From: an uncultured Peptoniphilus sp.
GTDB taxonomy: Bacteria > Bacillota > Clostridia > Tissierellales > Peptoniphilaceae
Direction of reading: 5' to 3'
DNA: 32,663 bases
NCBI RefSeq assembly: GCF_946222045.1
Contig: NZ_CAMILN010000021.1
Location: 1-32,663 of the forward strand
Shown in pieces: positions 8,195 to 15,016 of this stretch (position 1 is the stretch's first letter; each line of letters begins with the position of its first letter). The notes under the pieces are model-generated. The model was given only the letters and a program-made list of their open reading frames with translations, had not been told where the DNA came from and ran no database searches. Both the position numbers and the translations under genes were made by a program.

Positions 8195-9597
8195 CAAGAA
8201 TAATAGACTTATTTAAAGAAATATCAAAAATTCCTAGAGAATCAGGAAATGAAAAGGAAATTTGCAATTTTATACTAGATTTTGCAAAAAAAAATAACCT
8301 AGAAGCAAGTAGTGACAAACTATACAATGTATTAGTTAAAAAGGATGGAAATAATTACACTAAAGATCCTGTTATAATTCAATGTCATACAGACATGGTA
8401 TGTGTAAAAGAAGATAGTTCAAATCATGACTTTACAAAAGATCCAATAGAGATAATTATAGAAGGGGATAGAATAAGAGCTAATAAAACATCACTTGGAG
8501 CAGATAATGGAATAGGTGTGGCGCTATGTTTATTTCTATTAGAGAATAAGGAGATAAAGCATCCGCCTCTTGAAGTCTTGTTTACAACCAATGAAGAGAC
8601 TGGTCTTGATGGAGTGTCTTATTTCGACGCTTCTAAATTAAAAGGAAAAACTCTAATAAATGTTGACGGAGAAGAGACAGGACATATCTTACTCAGCTGT
8701 GCTGGTGGAACTAACGTCTTTTTAAGAAAAAAACCATCTTATGAAACTTTAAACAGAATAGGATATGAGGTGAGTATTAAAAACTTACTTGGGGGTCATT
8801 CTGGTCTAGATATTGGCAAAAACAGGCTTAGTGCAATACATGCAATCTCAAGACTTCTAATTAAGCTTAAAGATTTAAAGGGATTTAGATTAACTAATTT
8901 CGAAGGTGGGGAGGCTAACAATGTTATTCCTCAGCATGGGAAAATACTATTTACAGCAAATGATGAAAAGCAGATTAGAGAAGTTATTAAAATCACTGAA
9001 GATGAATTAAAAGGCGAATACCCGGATGAAAGTGAACTAATTGAGTTCAACCTAGAAGAAAACAATATAACAAAAGTTTTTTCAAAAGAGTTTGAAAAAT
9101 CTATAATTGATTTATTTGCTATTCTTCCATATGGGGTTCAAAAAATGAATCAAAGTATTGATGGAATGGTTCAAACTAGCTTAACAAACGCTGTATTAAA
9201 ATCAAAAGAAGATGAAATAGAACTGGAAATACTGTTTAGATCTTCAATGCAAAGTGAAATGGGTTATTTTGTAAACAAGGTAAAAAGTATAGCTGATGTA
9301 GTCAATTTTTATTTTGAGATAAAATCGTCCTACCCAGCATGGGAGCTCGATACAGATTCTGAGATTAAAGATATTACTGCAAGGTGTTATGAGGAATTAT
9401 TTGGAGAAAAACCAGTTTTAGAATCAATACATGCGGGTCTTGAATGTGCTGTTTTTAAAGAAAAAATGCCGAATATAGATATGGTTAGTATAGGTGCTAA
9501 TATTATTGGAGCTCATACAACCCATGAAGAAGTGAGTATTGAGTCAATAGAGAACTTAAAAAAGTTAGTTGAGGAAATATTGTATAGATTGAAATAA
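8191..9597 (+). CDS. pepD: Xaa-His dipeptidase / aminoacyl-histidine dipeptidase (M20C)
   Basis: A zinc dipeptidase of the M20C (PepD) type, 468 residues, normal length. Metal-site motifs are visible in order: CHTDM (His66, Asp68), then GADNGIG, NEETG with the catalytic Glu, NVDGEE, and HTTHEE near the C-terminus. A dimerisation (lid) domain containing GGHSGLDIGKNR interrupts the catalytic domain. Family members cleave unusual dipeptides such as carnosine and other Xaa-His. It overlaps the upstream NCS1 permease by 4 bp and is followed 24 bp later by a GATE-domain membrane protein, so the operon couples transport with cytoplasmic hydrolysis. The exact dipeptide is unknown. Confidence 0.88.
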   Translation: MTRIIDLFKEISKIPRESGNEKEICNFILDFAKKNNLEASSDKLYNVLVKKDGNNYTKDPVIIQCHTDMVCVKEDSSNHDFTKDPIEIIIEGDRIRANKTSLGADNGIGVALCLFLLENKEIKHPPLEVLFTTNEETGLDGVSYFDASKLKGKTLINVDGEETGHILLSCAGGTNVFLRKKPSYETLNRIGYEVSIKNLLGGHSGLDIGKNRLSAIHAISRLLIKLKDLKGFRLTNFEGGEANNVIPQHGKILFTANDEKQIREVIKITEDELKGEYPDESELIEFNLEENNITKVFSKEFEKSIIDLFAILPYGVQKMNQSIDGMVQTSLTNAVLKSKEDEIELEILFRSSMQSEMGYFVNKVKSIADVVNFYFEIKSSYPAWELDTDSEIKDITARCYEELFGEKPVLESIHAGLECAVFKEKMPNIDMVSIGANIIGAHTTHEEVSIESIENLKKLVEEILYRLK

Positions 9598-9621
9598 AGG
9601 TTTATAAATAAGCGAGGGATA

Positions 9622-10776
9622 GTGGTGGTAACTAATATAAAAAAAACAGATAGCAGACATAAGGATGGCTTGTTTATAATTAGTTTCATACTTCTTTTTG
9701 GATTTATTGGGCACAAAATGGGTTTTGTGAATATGATTCAAACAATCCTCAATACCTCTTATGATCTTTTGATTAATGTTTGCTTTTACATTATGGCAAT
9801 ATCAGTGATAACTGGAGGATTAGGAGAATTATTATTCGAATTTAATGTAATTGAGTGGGTTAGTAAAAAACTCTCAAGGTTAATGCGACCTATTTATAAT
9901 CTACCAGGTGCAGCTGCTTGGTCTATATTGATGTGTTATTTGTCGGACAACCCTGCGGTTTTGACTTTGGCCAAAAACGAAGGTTATAAAAATTACTTTA
10001 AGAATAATGAATTTCCTGCAATTACAAACTTGGGAACCTCTTTTGGAATGGGCTTAATAGTTACAACCACGATAATGGGAATGGATATAAGTCACTCTGT
10101 GTTAGCAGCGGTTGTAGGAAATGTTGGGGCAATCTTAGGTAGTGTAGTAAGTGTTAGGATAATGCTTAAATTAACAAAGGGATTTAAGATAGATAGTGAA
10201 GCTGTAGATTTAAAACAGTTTACTAATACAAATAACGAATCTATAAATAGAACATTGTTCGAGAGGGTTATAAATTCATTGTTGGACGGTGGTATGAAAG
10301 GCGTTGATTTAGGAGTTCAAATAATACCAGGGGTTCTCATTATTTGTAGTTTTGTATTATTGATTACAAATGGGGTAGGCCCTAACCACTTATATGATGG
10401 TTCAGTTGGTCAAGGTGTACCTATACTTCCTTATGTTGGGGATAAGCTTGATTTCATTATTAAACCAATTTTTGGATTTAAATCTTCTCAATCCATATCA
10501 GTAGTTATAACGTCTCTTGGAAGTGCTGGTGCGGCTATAGCATTAATTCCTTCTCTAATTCAAGAGGGGTTAGTAACTGCAAAAGATCTTGCGGTATTTA
10601 CATCAATTGTAATGTGTTGGAGCGGATATTTATCAACACACATTGCAATGATGTCCTCAATAAATGCAAGAGAACTAACTAACAAAGCTTTGATTAGTCA
10701 CACTATAGGGGGTATTTTTGCAGGCTTTGCTTCAAACATGATTTTTAACATTTTAATCATGGCAAAAATTATTTGA
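9622..10776 (+). CDS. GATE-domain membrane protein (nucleoside-recognition type)
   Basis: A 384-residue integral membrane protein with a GTG start preceded by GAGGG. It has about 8-9 hydrophobic segments. Two Gate-like regions are visible: LLINVCFYIMAISVITGGLG to AAAWSILMCYLSDNPAV, and GVDLGVQIIPGVLIICSFVL onward. It resembles the 'CD0519/CD1768 family membrane protein' group of clostridia, named from memory. Function is unproven; related GATE proteins are thought to move nucleosides, ions or peptides. As the last gene of the operon it could export a product or import a second substrate. A terminator follows at about 10818. Confidence 0.65.
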   Translation: MVVTNIKKTDSRHKDGLFIISFILLFGFIGHKMGFVNMIQTILNTSYDLLINVCFYIMAISVITGGLGELLFEFNVIEWVSKKLSRLMRPIYNLPGAAAWSILMCYLSDNPAVLTLAKNEGYKNYFKNNEFPAITNLGTSFGMGLIVTTTIMGMDISHSVLAAVVGNVGAILGSVVSVRIMLKLTKGFKIDSEAVDLKQFTNTNNESINRTLFERVINSLLDGGMKGVDLGVQIIPGVLIICSFVLLITNGVGPNHLYDGSVGQGVPILPYVGDKLDFIIKPIFGFKSSQSISVVITSLGSAGAAIALIPSLIQEGLVTAKDLAVFTSIVMCWSGYLSTHIAMMSSINARELTNKALISHTIGGIFAGFASNMIFNILIMAKII

Positions 10777-10817
10777 AAATAATAGCTACATTTATTAAAT
10801 TTAAATATCTTTACTAT

Positions 10818-10850
10818 AGACCTTGGATACAATTTCCAGGGTCTTTCGTA
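10818..10850 (+). terminator. Intrinsic terminator after the GATE-protein gene
   Basis: AGACCTTGGA (10818-10827) pairs with TCCAGGGTCT (10835-10844), including one G-U pair, and is followed by TTCGTATTT. It closes the operon that begins with the Lrp-type gene. Its right arm closely resembles the half-terminator left beside the IS end at 87-101. Confidence 0.7.
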
Positions 10851-10940
10851 TTTAAGGTAATGCTACACATAATGAATAAAGAATTGAGTCTGATGAAAAT
10901 AAAAACATAGGATTGACATTAAATAAAGAAACGCAGAAAA

Positions 10941-11729
10941 GTGGCAAAAAAAACTAGAAAGTATATGCAAACACAAGTCTTTTTAATACAAAATTCTGTC
11001 ATTACCTTAGAATCATCAGATTTAAAAAATGTGATAGCAATGTTAAGACAATTTGTTGCAAAATTGGGTGCAACACCAGAAATTCCATTGCCAGACTCAC
11101 AAAATGCTGGAAATTTAGATAATTTTTTAGTAGATGCTCCTCATGAGTACGTCAAAACTGAAGAAACTCAAAAAGTCAAAACTGATGGACATATGGACAT
11201 TAACAAAGTTATAGAAAAATCTGTAGTGATCTGCTCTGTAAAAGTATAAGGTGGCGGTATGTATATCGGTGATGTTCACTCTATTCAGGATGAAGGAGAA
11301 ATAGCGGGGAAGACAGCAGATGTATCAGCAACTGAATCAATTCAGGTTCATGTTATCAAAAGTCTAAAGCTAGGAAGGGCCATTGATTCCCTCTAATATC
11401 GAAGATGTCCCTTATTTAGACAATACCCTTGCAGGAGATGAGATAAAAATAGCAGAAAGAGAACTTAAAAAATTAGGATAAGACACTATTGAAGAATCTG
11501 CGCCAGTGACAAGTTGTAGGCACAAAGGCAAACATGAATGTAACAAAAAACAATGGATTAGAGAGAATATAACCTTATTTGAAATAAGTGTACTCGAATG
11601 ATGAAGAGATTCACAATCATAGGAGCTATAGAAATTGGTTGGGCTCGAGGTGTGGTATCTATTTCAATTAAGGTTTCAAGAAAGAAAATTGAAGAAAAGA
11701 AACTTTGGGATGAAGTAATGAAAATATAA
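10941..11729 (+). pseudogene. Decayed acetamidase/formamidase-like gene
   Basis: Four pieces read as one broken protein. (1) 10941-11249 is open and ends TDGHMDINKVIEKSVVICS, then VKV and an in-frame TAA at 11247. (2) The same frame continues as GGGMYIGDVHSIQDEGEIAG to TAA at 11394. (3) A +1 frame from about 11377 reads GPLIPSNIEDVPYLDNTLAG, hits TAA at 11479, then DTIEESAPVTS until TGA at 11599. (4) Another frame from 11601 reads TIIGAIEIGWARGVVSISIK and ends at TAA 11727. The (G)NMD...V-GG-YIGDVH-QG-GEI and IxGAIEIG patterns fit the FmdA/AmdA fold. The N-terminal part is poorly matched. Amide hydrolysis would suit the neighbouring catabolic genes, but this copy cannot make a full product. 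Confidence 0.65.
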
Positions 11730-11778
11730 ATTAGGTTAATTAAAAGAAATGAAAAATGCTCTATATCGAATATTTTGG

Positions 11779-11806
11779 AGACTCGTGAATTTGAGTCTTT
11801 TTTTAT
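11779..11806 (+). terminator. Intrinsic terminator after the acetamidase pseudogene
   Basis: AGACTC (11779-11784) pairs with GAGTCT (11793-11798), followed by a run of seven Ts. It lies about 50 bp after the last pseudogene stop, as expected for a once-functional transcription unit. Confidence 0.7.
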
Positions 11807-11960
11807 TTAAAATAAACATAAAAACGATAATAGAATCTAAAAATCAAAACAACTAAAAAACCATGTATTTTATTATTATTTTTGCATTTAGTATACTTTA
11901 TATTTTTATTTAGAGTAATTTTAGTTTAGGAATAAGATCGTATAAATAAAATTTTTTTAC
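11807..11960. other. Non-coding A/T-rich spacer between convergent units
   Basis: No ORF, RNA or clear repeat is seen. It separates the plus-strand terminator at 11779 from the minus-strand terminator at 11961. Confidence 0.4.
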
Positions 11961-11995
11961 AAAAAAATCTGTCAGAGAATTAATCTCCAACAGAT
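11961..11995 (-). terminator. Intrinsic terminator of the cysK-cysE-nfo operon
   Basis: On the minus strand ATCTGTTGGAGA pairs with TCTCTGACAGAT (with small mismatches) around a TTAA loop and is followed by seven Ts (plus-strand A-run 11961-11967). It lies 65 bp past the nfo stop. Confidence 0.75.
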
Positions 11996-12059
11996 ATAAT
12001 AGAGCTTTATTATTGTTGTCAATTTTTAGGATGGTTTTTATAAGCTAATTTTGGTTATA

Positions 12060-12902
12060 TTATTTGCGAAGGTTTCTTAAAAGTTCGATTTCTTTTTTGT
12101 GGCCTTCTAGGTCTTGGGGGGTTTCAAGATAAAAGGGAAGGTCTCTTAATTTTTCGTGGTTTATTATTCTCTCGATTGCTTCCAGGCCAATTTTTCCCTT
12201 GCCTATGACTTCGTGTCTGTCCCTGTGGGCTCCTCTATCGTTTTTGGAGTCGTTTAGGTGGATGGCGTAGAGTTTATCCAGTCCAATGTGTTTATCGAAT
12301 TCATCTAAGACTCCATCTAGGTCACCTACTATGTCGTAGCCAGCCTCATGGACGTGGCAGGTGTCCAGACAGACTCCAACTTTTTCTTTTAAGTTAACTC
12401 CTTCTATTATTCTTCCGATTTCTTCAAACTTTGACCCAACTTCTGTTCCTTTGCCTGCCATAGTTTCAAGGAGGACTAGGGTCTCTTGGTCTTCTCTTAA
12501 GACTATATTTAAGACTATATTTAATTGGGCAGAAATTATTTCTATTGCCCCATCAATGCCAAGTCCTGTGTGGGAACCTGGGTGAAGGTTGTAGTAGGTG
12601 TTTTCAAAATACCTGAGCCTTTCCAAGTCTTCTGCCAGGACTAGGTTGGCAAATTCTCTAACACTTTCTGTTGATGAACAGGGATTTAGGGTGTAGGGAG
12701 CATGGGCAAGTAGGGGGCCAAATTTATTTTCCCTTGCAAGGCCCATTAGGCCCTTTATGTCTTCTTCGTCTAATTTTTTCATCTTGGAACCTCTTGGATT
12801 TCTAGAAAAAAATTGAAAAGTTGTGGCAGAAATTTTTAGGGCATCCTTTCCCATATTGGTGTAGCCCCTTGATGTAGAAAGATGGGGACCTATTTTAAAC
12901 AT
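12060..12902 (-). CDS. nfo: Endonuclease IV (AP endonuclease)
   Basis: A base-excision-repair enzyme that cuts DNA 5' of abasic sites; 280 residues, the usual length. The TIM-barrel three-metal site motifs are all present: HLSTSRG, HAPYTLNPCS, NLHPGSHTG, LLETMAGKGTEVG, GVCLDTCH, AIHLNDSK, DRHEVIGKG and YLETP. GGAGG sits 5 nt before the ATG. It is the last gene after cysK and cysE (36-bp gap), so it probably shares their cysteine-responsive attenuator; the functional link is not obvious. A perfect 12-bp tandem duplication (12499-12522) repeats residues NIVL in the helix before the LLETMAGKG motif, lengthening it by four residues. Confidence 0.95.
   Translation of the reverse strand: MFKIGPHLSTSRGYTNMGKDALKISATTFQFFSRNPRGSKMKKLDEEDIKGLMGLARENKFGPLLAHAPYTLNPCSSTESVREFANLVLAEDLERLRYFENTYYNLHPGSHTGLGIDGAIEIISAQLNIVLNIVLREDQETLVLLETMAGKGTEVGSKFEEIGRIIEGVNLKEKVGVCLDTCHVHEAGYDIVGDLDGVLDEFDKHIGLDKLYAIHLNDSKNDRGAHRDRHEVIGKGKIGLEAIERIINHEKLRDLPFYLETPQDLEGHKKEIELLRNLRK
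12499..12522. repeat. 12-bp tandem duplication inside nfo
   Basis: AAGACTATATTT is present twice, head to tail. It is in frame and gives LNIVLNIVL in the protein. The exact copies suggest recent slippage. Confidence 0.9.
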
Positions 12903-12938
12903 ATTACCTCCATAAAATAAAATTTAATAAAAAATAAA

Positions 12939-13490
12939 TTAGTGGAACTTATTCTCGCTTGGGTCGTGAAATTTAACCACTTCAGCAGGAACTCCCACTG
13001 CAGTTGAGTTGGCAGGAATGTCTGTGAGAACTAAGGCGCCTGCTCCAATTTTTGCACCGTCGCCAATTGTCACTGGACCAAGGACTGTGGCTCCCGTCCC
13101 TATTATAACGTTATTTCCTACTGTGGGGTGTCTTTTCTTTTCCTTTTCATTGCCTGTTCCACCAAGGGTTATGTTGTGGTACATGTGACAATTGTCCCCA
13201 ATCTCGGCAGTCTCTCCAATGACCACAGCCATGCCGTGATCAATGAAGAGGTTCTTGCCAATTTTGGCACCTGGATGGATTTCTATGCCAGTTTTTTTCC
13301 TGGCTCTTTGTGAAATCCATCTTGCAAGTGTAGTGTGATCTTTTTTATAAAAGTAGTGGGCAATTCTGTGTCTCACCATGCAAGAAACTATGGGATACAT
13401 AAAGATTGCTTCAAACAAACTTTTACAGGCTGGGTCCTTTAATAAAATAAATTCCCCATATTCCTTAATTTTTTTAAAATATTTAAGCAT
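12939..13490 (-). CDS. cysE: Serine O-acetyltransferase
   Basis: It makes O-acetylserine from serine and acetyl-CoA, the first step of cysteine synthesis. 183 residues, the short form found in Firmicutes (no long N-terminal extension). The left-handed beta-helix hexapeptide repeats are clear: IEIHPGAKIGKNLFIDHGMA, VVIGETAEIGDNCHMYHNIT and LGGTG, then VGNNVIIGTGATVLGPVTIG. The catalytic His of DHG and the acetyl-CoA loop (TLGGTG) are present. The start overlaps the cysK stop by 8 bp, so the two are translationally linked. Feedback inhibition by cysteine is a family property. Confidence 0.95.
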   Translation of the reverse strand: MLKYFKKIKEYGEFILLKDPACKSLFEAIFMYPIVSCMVRHRIAHYFYKKDHTTLARWISQRARKKTGIEIHPGAKIGKNLFIDHGMAVVIGETAEIGDNCHMYHNITLGGTGNEKEKKRHPTVGNNVIIGTGATVLGPVTIGDGAKIGAGALVLTDIPANSTAVGVPAEVVKFHDPSENKFH

Positions 13491-14373
13491 TCTTAAAAAG
13501 GTCGGTGGACATATATCTTTCAGCTGTATCAGGTGCTACTGTTACAATTTTGCCGCCAAGTTTTTCTTGAAGTCTAAGTGCGCCCACAACATTTGCACCA
13601 GCGGAGATACCAACTGATAGACCTTCTTCTTTTGAAAGTCTTTTTGCCATTTCAATAGCTTCTTCAGATTTTACTGTTATAGTTTCTTCTAATAAATCTT
13701 GATCTAAAATTTTAGGAACAAAGTTTGCACCAATTCCTTGGATTTTGTGAGAGCTTGCTTCTCCCTTTGTAATTAATGGAGATTCTGCTGGTTCAAGTCC
13801 AAAGATTTTAATGTTTTCGTCTTTTGATTTTAAATATTTACCTACACCAGTTACAGTTCCACCAGTACCAATACCTGCAACAAAAGCAGTAATATCTTGA
13901 ATTTCTTCATAAATTTCTGGTCCTGTTGTTTCATAGTGAGATTTAACATTGTACTCATTTTCAAATTGATTTGGCATAAAGTAGTTCCCAGTTTCTACTA
14001 GTTCTTTTGCTTTATCTACAGCAGCTTGCATTGCACCTTCGCCAGTTAGAATTAATTTTGCACCGAAGGATTCAATTAAATTTCTTCTTTCAACTGACAT
14101 GGAAGATGGCATAACAATGTTAACAGGGTAACCTAATGCACGACCAATCATGGCAAGAGCTATACCAGTGTTACCACTTGTTGGTTCTACAATTTCCATT
14201 CCTTCTTTGAGTGTTCCATCTTCAATTGCACCCTTAATCATATAATAAGCTGGTCTATCTTTTACAGATCCCGCTGGGTTTGATTTTTCAACTTTAACAT
14301 AAATATTTCCATTTCCAATGTTTTTAAGTTGTACAAGTTTTGATTTTCCAATAGTTTCTAATAATTTTGTCAT
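13483..14373 (-). CDS. cysK: Cysteine synthase (O-acetylserine sulfhydrylase)
   Basis: A PLP enzyme that makes cysteine from O-acetylserine and sulfide; 296 residues. Motifs: NPAGSVKDR with the PLP Lys at about residue 38, PTSGNTG at about 64-70 for the substrate carboxylate, GIGTGGTVTGVG for the PLP phosphate, and SAGANVVGAL near the C-terminus. The frame is open from an ATG at 14397, but that ATG lies only at the terminator tail, while GGAGGAG at 14381-14387 fits the ATG at 14373, so I used the latter. It heads the operon with cysE and nfo. Transcription must read through the attenuator terminator just upstream. Confidence 0.95.
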   Translation of the reverse strand: MTKLLETIGKSKLVQLKNIGNGNIYVKVEKSNPAGSVKDRPAYYMIKGAIEDGTLKEGMEIVEPTSGNTGIALAMIGRALGYPVNIVMPSSMSVERRNLIESFGAKLILTGEGAMQAAVDKAKELVETGNYFMPNQFENEYNVKSHYETTGPEIYEEIQDITAFVAGIGTGGTVTGVGKYLKSKDENIKIFGLEPAESPLITKGEASSHKIQGIGANFVPKILDQDLLEETITVKSEEAIEMAKRLSKEEGLSVGISAGANVVGALRLQEKLGGKIVTVAPDTAERYMSTDLFKNA

Positions 14374-14396
14374 TTTTCTCTCCTCCAATAAATCCA

Positions 14397-14430
14397 TAAA
14401 AAAAAAGAGTATATGAAATCATATACTCTT
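14397..14430 (-). terminator. Attenuator terminator before cysK
   Basis: An 11-bp perfect hairpin (AAGAGTATATG / CATATACTCTT, 4-base loop) is followed on the minus strand by a run of about nine Ts. It ends about 30 bp before the cysK start and lies inside the operon leader, so it can only work as a conditional (attenuator) terminator. Confidence 0.85.
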
Positions 14431-14466
14431 AAAATCTTTCTTAATATCTACAAAAGTTTAAAATAT
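14423..14466 (-). promoter_or_regulatory. Possible antiterminator of the cys leader
   Basis: On the minus strand, ATATTTTAAACTTTT (14466-14452) can pair with AAGATTTTAAGAGTAT (14438-14423) with one bulge, one mismatch and some G-U pairs. The right partner includes the 5' arm of the terminator (AAGAGTAT), so the two structures exclude each other. A ribosome at the leader stop codon (14477-14479) would reach the left strand; one stalled on the Cys codons would not. Drawn by eye, without energy calculation. Confidence 0.5.
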
Positions 14467-14476
14467 TGATTCACAT

Positions 14477-14560
14477 TCAAATAAGTCCTATAAAATTTTT
14501 TATAGAACAACAACAGAATGCTTGGCTTGTGAAATTTTTAAAGTTATTTAAGTTTTTCAT
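14477..14560 (-). CDS. Cysteine-rich leader peptide of the cysK operon
   Basis: A 27-codon ORF that starts about 20 nt after the likely transcription start. ATG is preceded by AGAGG (14569-14573) with 8-nt spacing. The peptide begins MKNLNNFKNFTSQAF, then three consecutive Cys codons, TGT TGT TGT (14507-14515), and ends in SIKNFIGLI and TGA. A hairpin CTATAAAA / TTTTATAG (14488-14505) lies directly after the Cys codons in the RNA and may act as a pause structure. The downstream terminator and the cysteine biosynthesis genes support a role as an attenuator peptide whose translation senses charged tRNA-Cys. The peptide itself probably has no other function. Confidence 0.8.
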   Translation of the reverse strand: MKNLNNFKNFTSQAFCCCSIKNFIGLI

Positions 14561-14586
14561 TTTTATCGCCTCTTCAATATGGTTTG

Positions 14587-14615
14587 ACTATACTATTATA
14601 AAATTTATTTGTCAA
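14587..14615 (-). promoter_or_regulatory. Sigma-A type promoter of the cysK operon
   Basis: On the minus strand TTGACA (14615-14610), a 17-bp spacer and TATAGT (14592-14587) give a near-consensus promoter. Transcription should start near 14580, 20 nt before the leader peptide ATG. Confidence 0.85.
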
Positions 14616-14958
14616 GTGTGAATTGAAAAATTATTTTAGATTTTTCTAGGGTAATACTGCACATAATTTTCTATTAATATGAAAGAATTTGAAATATTTT
14701 CGATTTAATATGCAATTATGACTTGATAAAAAATCATAGATCATAGATTGATAGGAATTTATGATTTAAAGAATAAATGGAAGTTTACAAAAATAATGAC
14801 TTTATGGAAAATTATGGTCTGATAAAGTTTTATGTTCTTATAAAAATTTGCAGGTACATATAAAATAAGAAAAATAAGTTGGATTTTTAAATTATTTTTA
14901 CAAAAATAAGGGAAATATTCTCCAAGAGCCTGAAATATAAATTAATTGTGAAATTTTC
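14616..14958. other. Intergenic region between divergent cysK and glmU units
   Basis: No gene is seen. It separates the minus-strand cys promoter from the plus-strand glmU promoter and contains the 18-bp repeat array annotated separately (14718-14849). The rest is plain A/T-rich sequence. Confidence 0.5.
14718..14849. repeat. Degenerate 18-bp tandem repeat array
   Basis: Seven imperfect units in the same orientation start at 14718, 14743, 14761, 14779 (17 bp), 14796, 14814 and 14832, with a 7-bp insert after the first. Examples are ATGACTTGATAAAAAATC, ATGACTTTATGGAAAATT and ATGGTCTGATAAAGTTTT. The consensus is close to ATGACTTTATGAAAAAAT and matches the 'A' unit of the array at 30330-30527. 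Confidence 0.55.
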
Positions 14959-14988
14959 TTGAATATAAGAGTCAATCTTAGTTATAAT
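14959..14988 (+). promoter_or_regulatory. Promoter of the glmU operon
   Basis: TTGAAT (14959-14964), an 18-bp spacer and a perfect TATAAT (14983-14988), 28 bp before the glmU ATG. Confidence 0.7.
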
Positions 14989-15016
14989 GTAAGCAGTAAA
15001 TAAAAAGAGGTGTTTT

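Noticed and set aside
13378..13617. 79-codon plus-strand ORF across the cysE/cysK junction
   Set aside because: Antisense to two clear genes, with no ribosome binding site and no recognisable domain.
14397..14600. T-box riboswitch upstream of cysK
   Set aside because: I see no T-box sequence (AGGGUGGNACCGCG-like) or specifier-loop layout; the region instead has a leader ORF with consecutive Cys codons.
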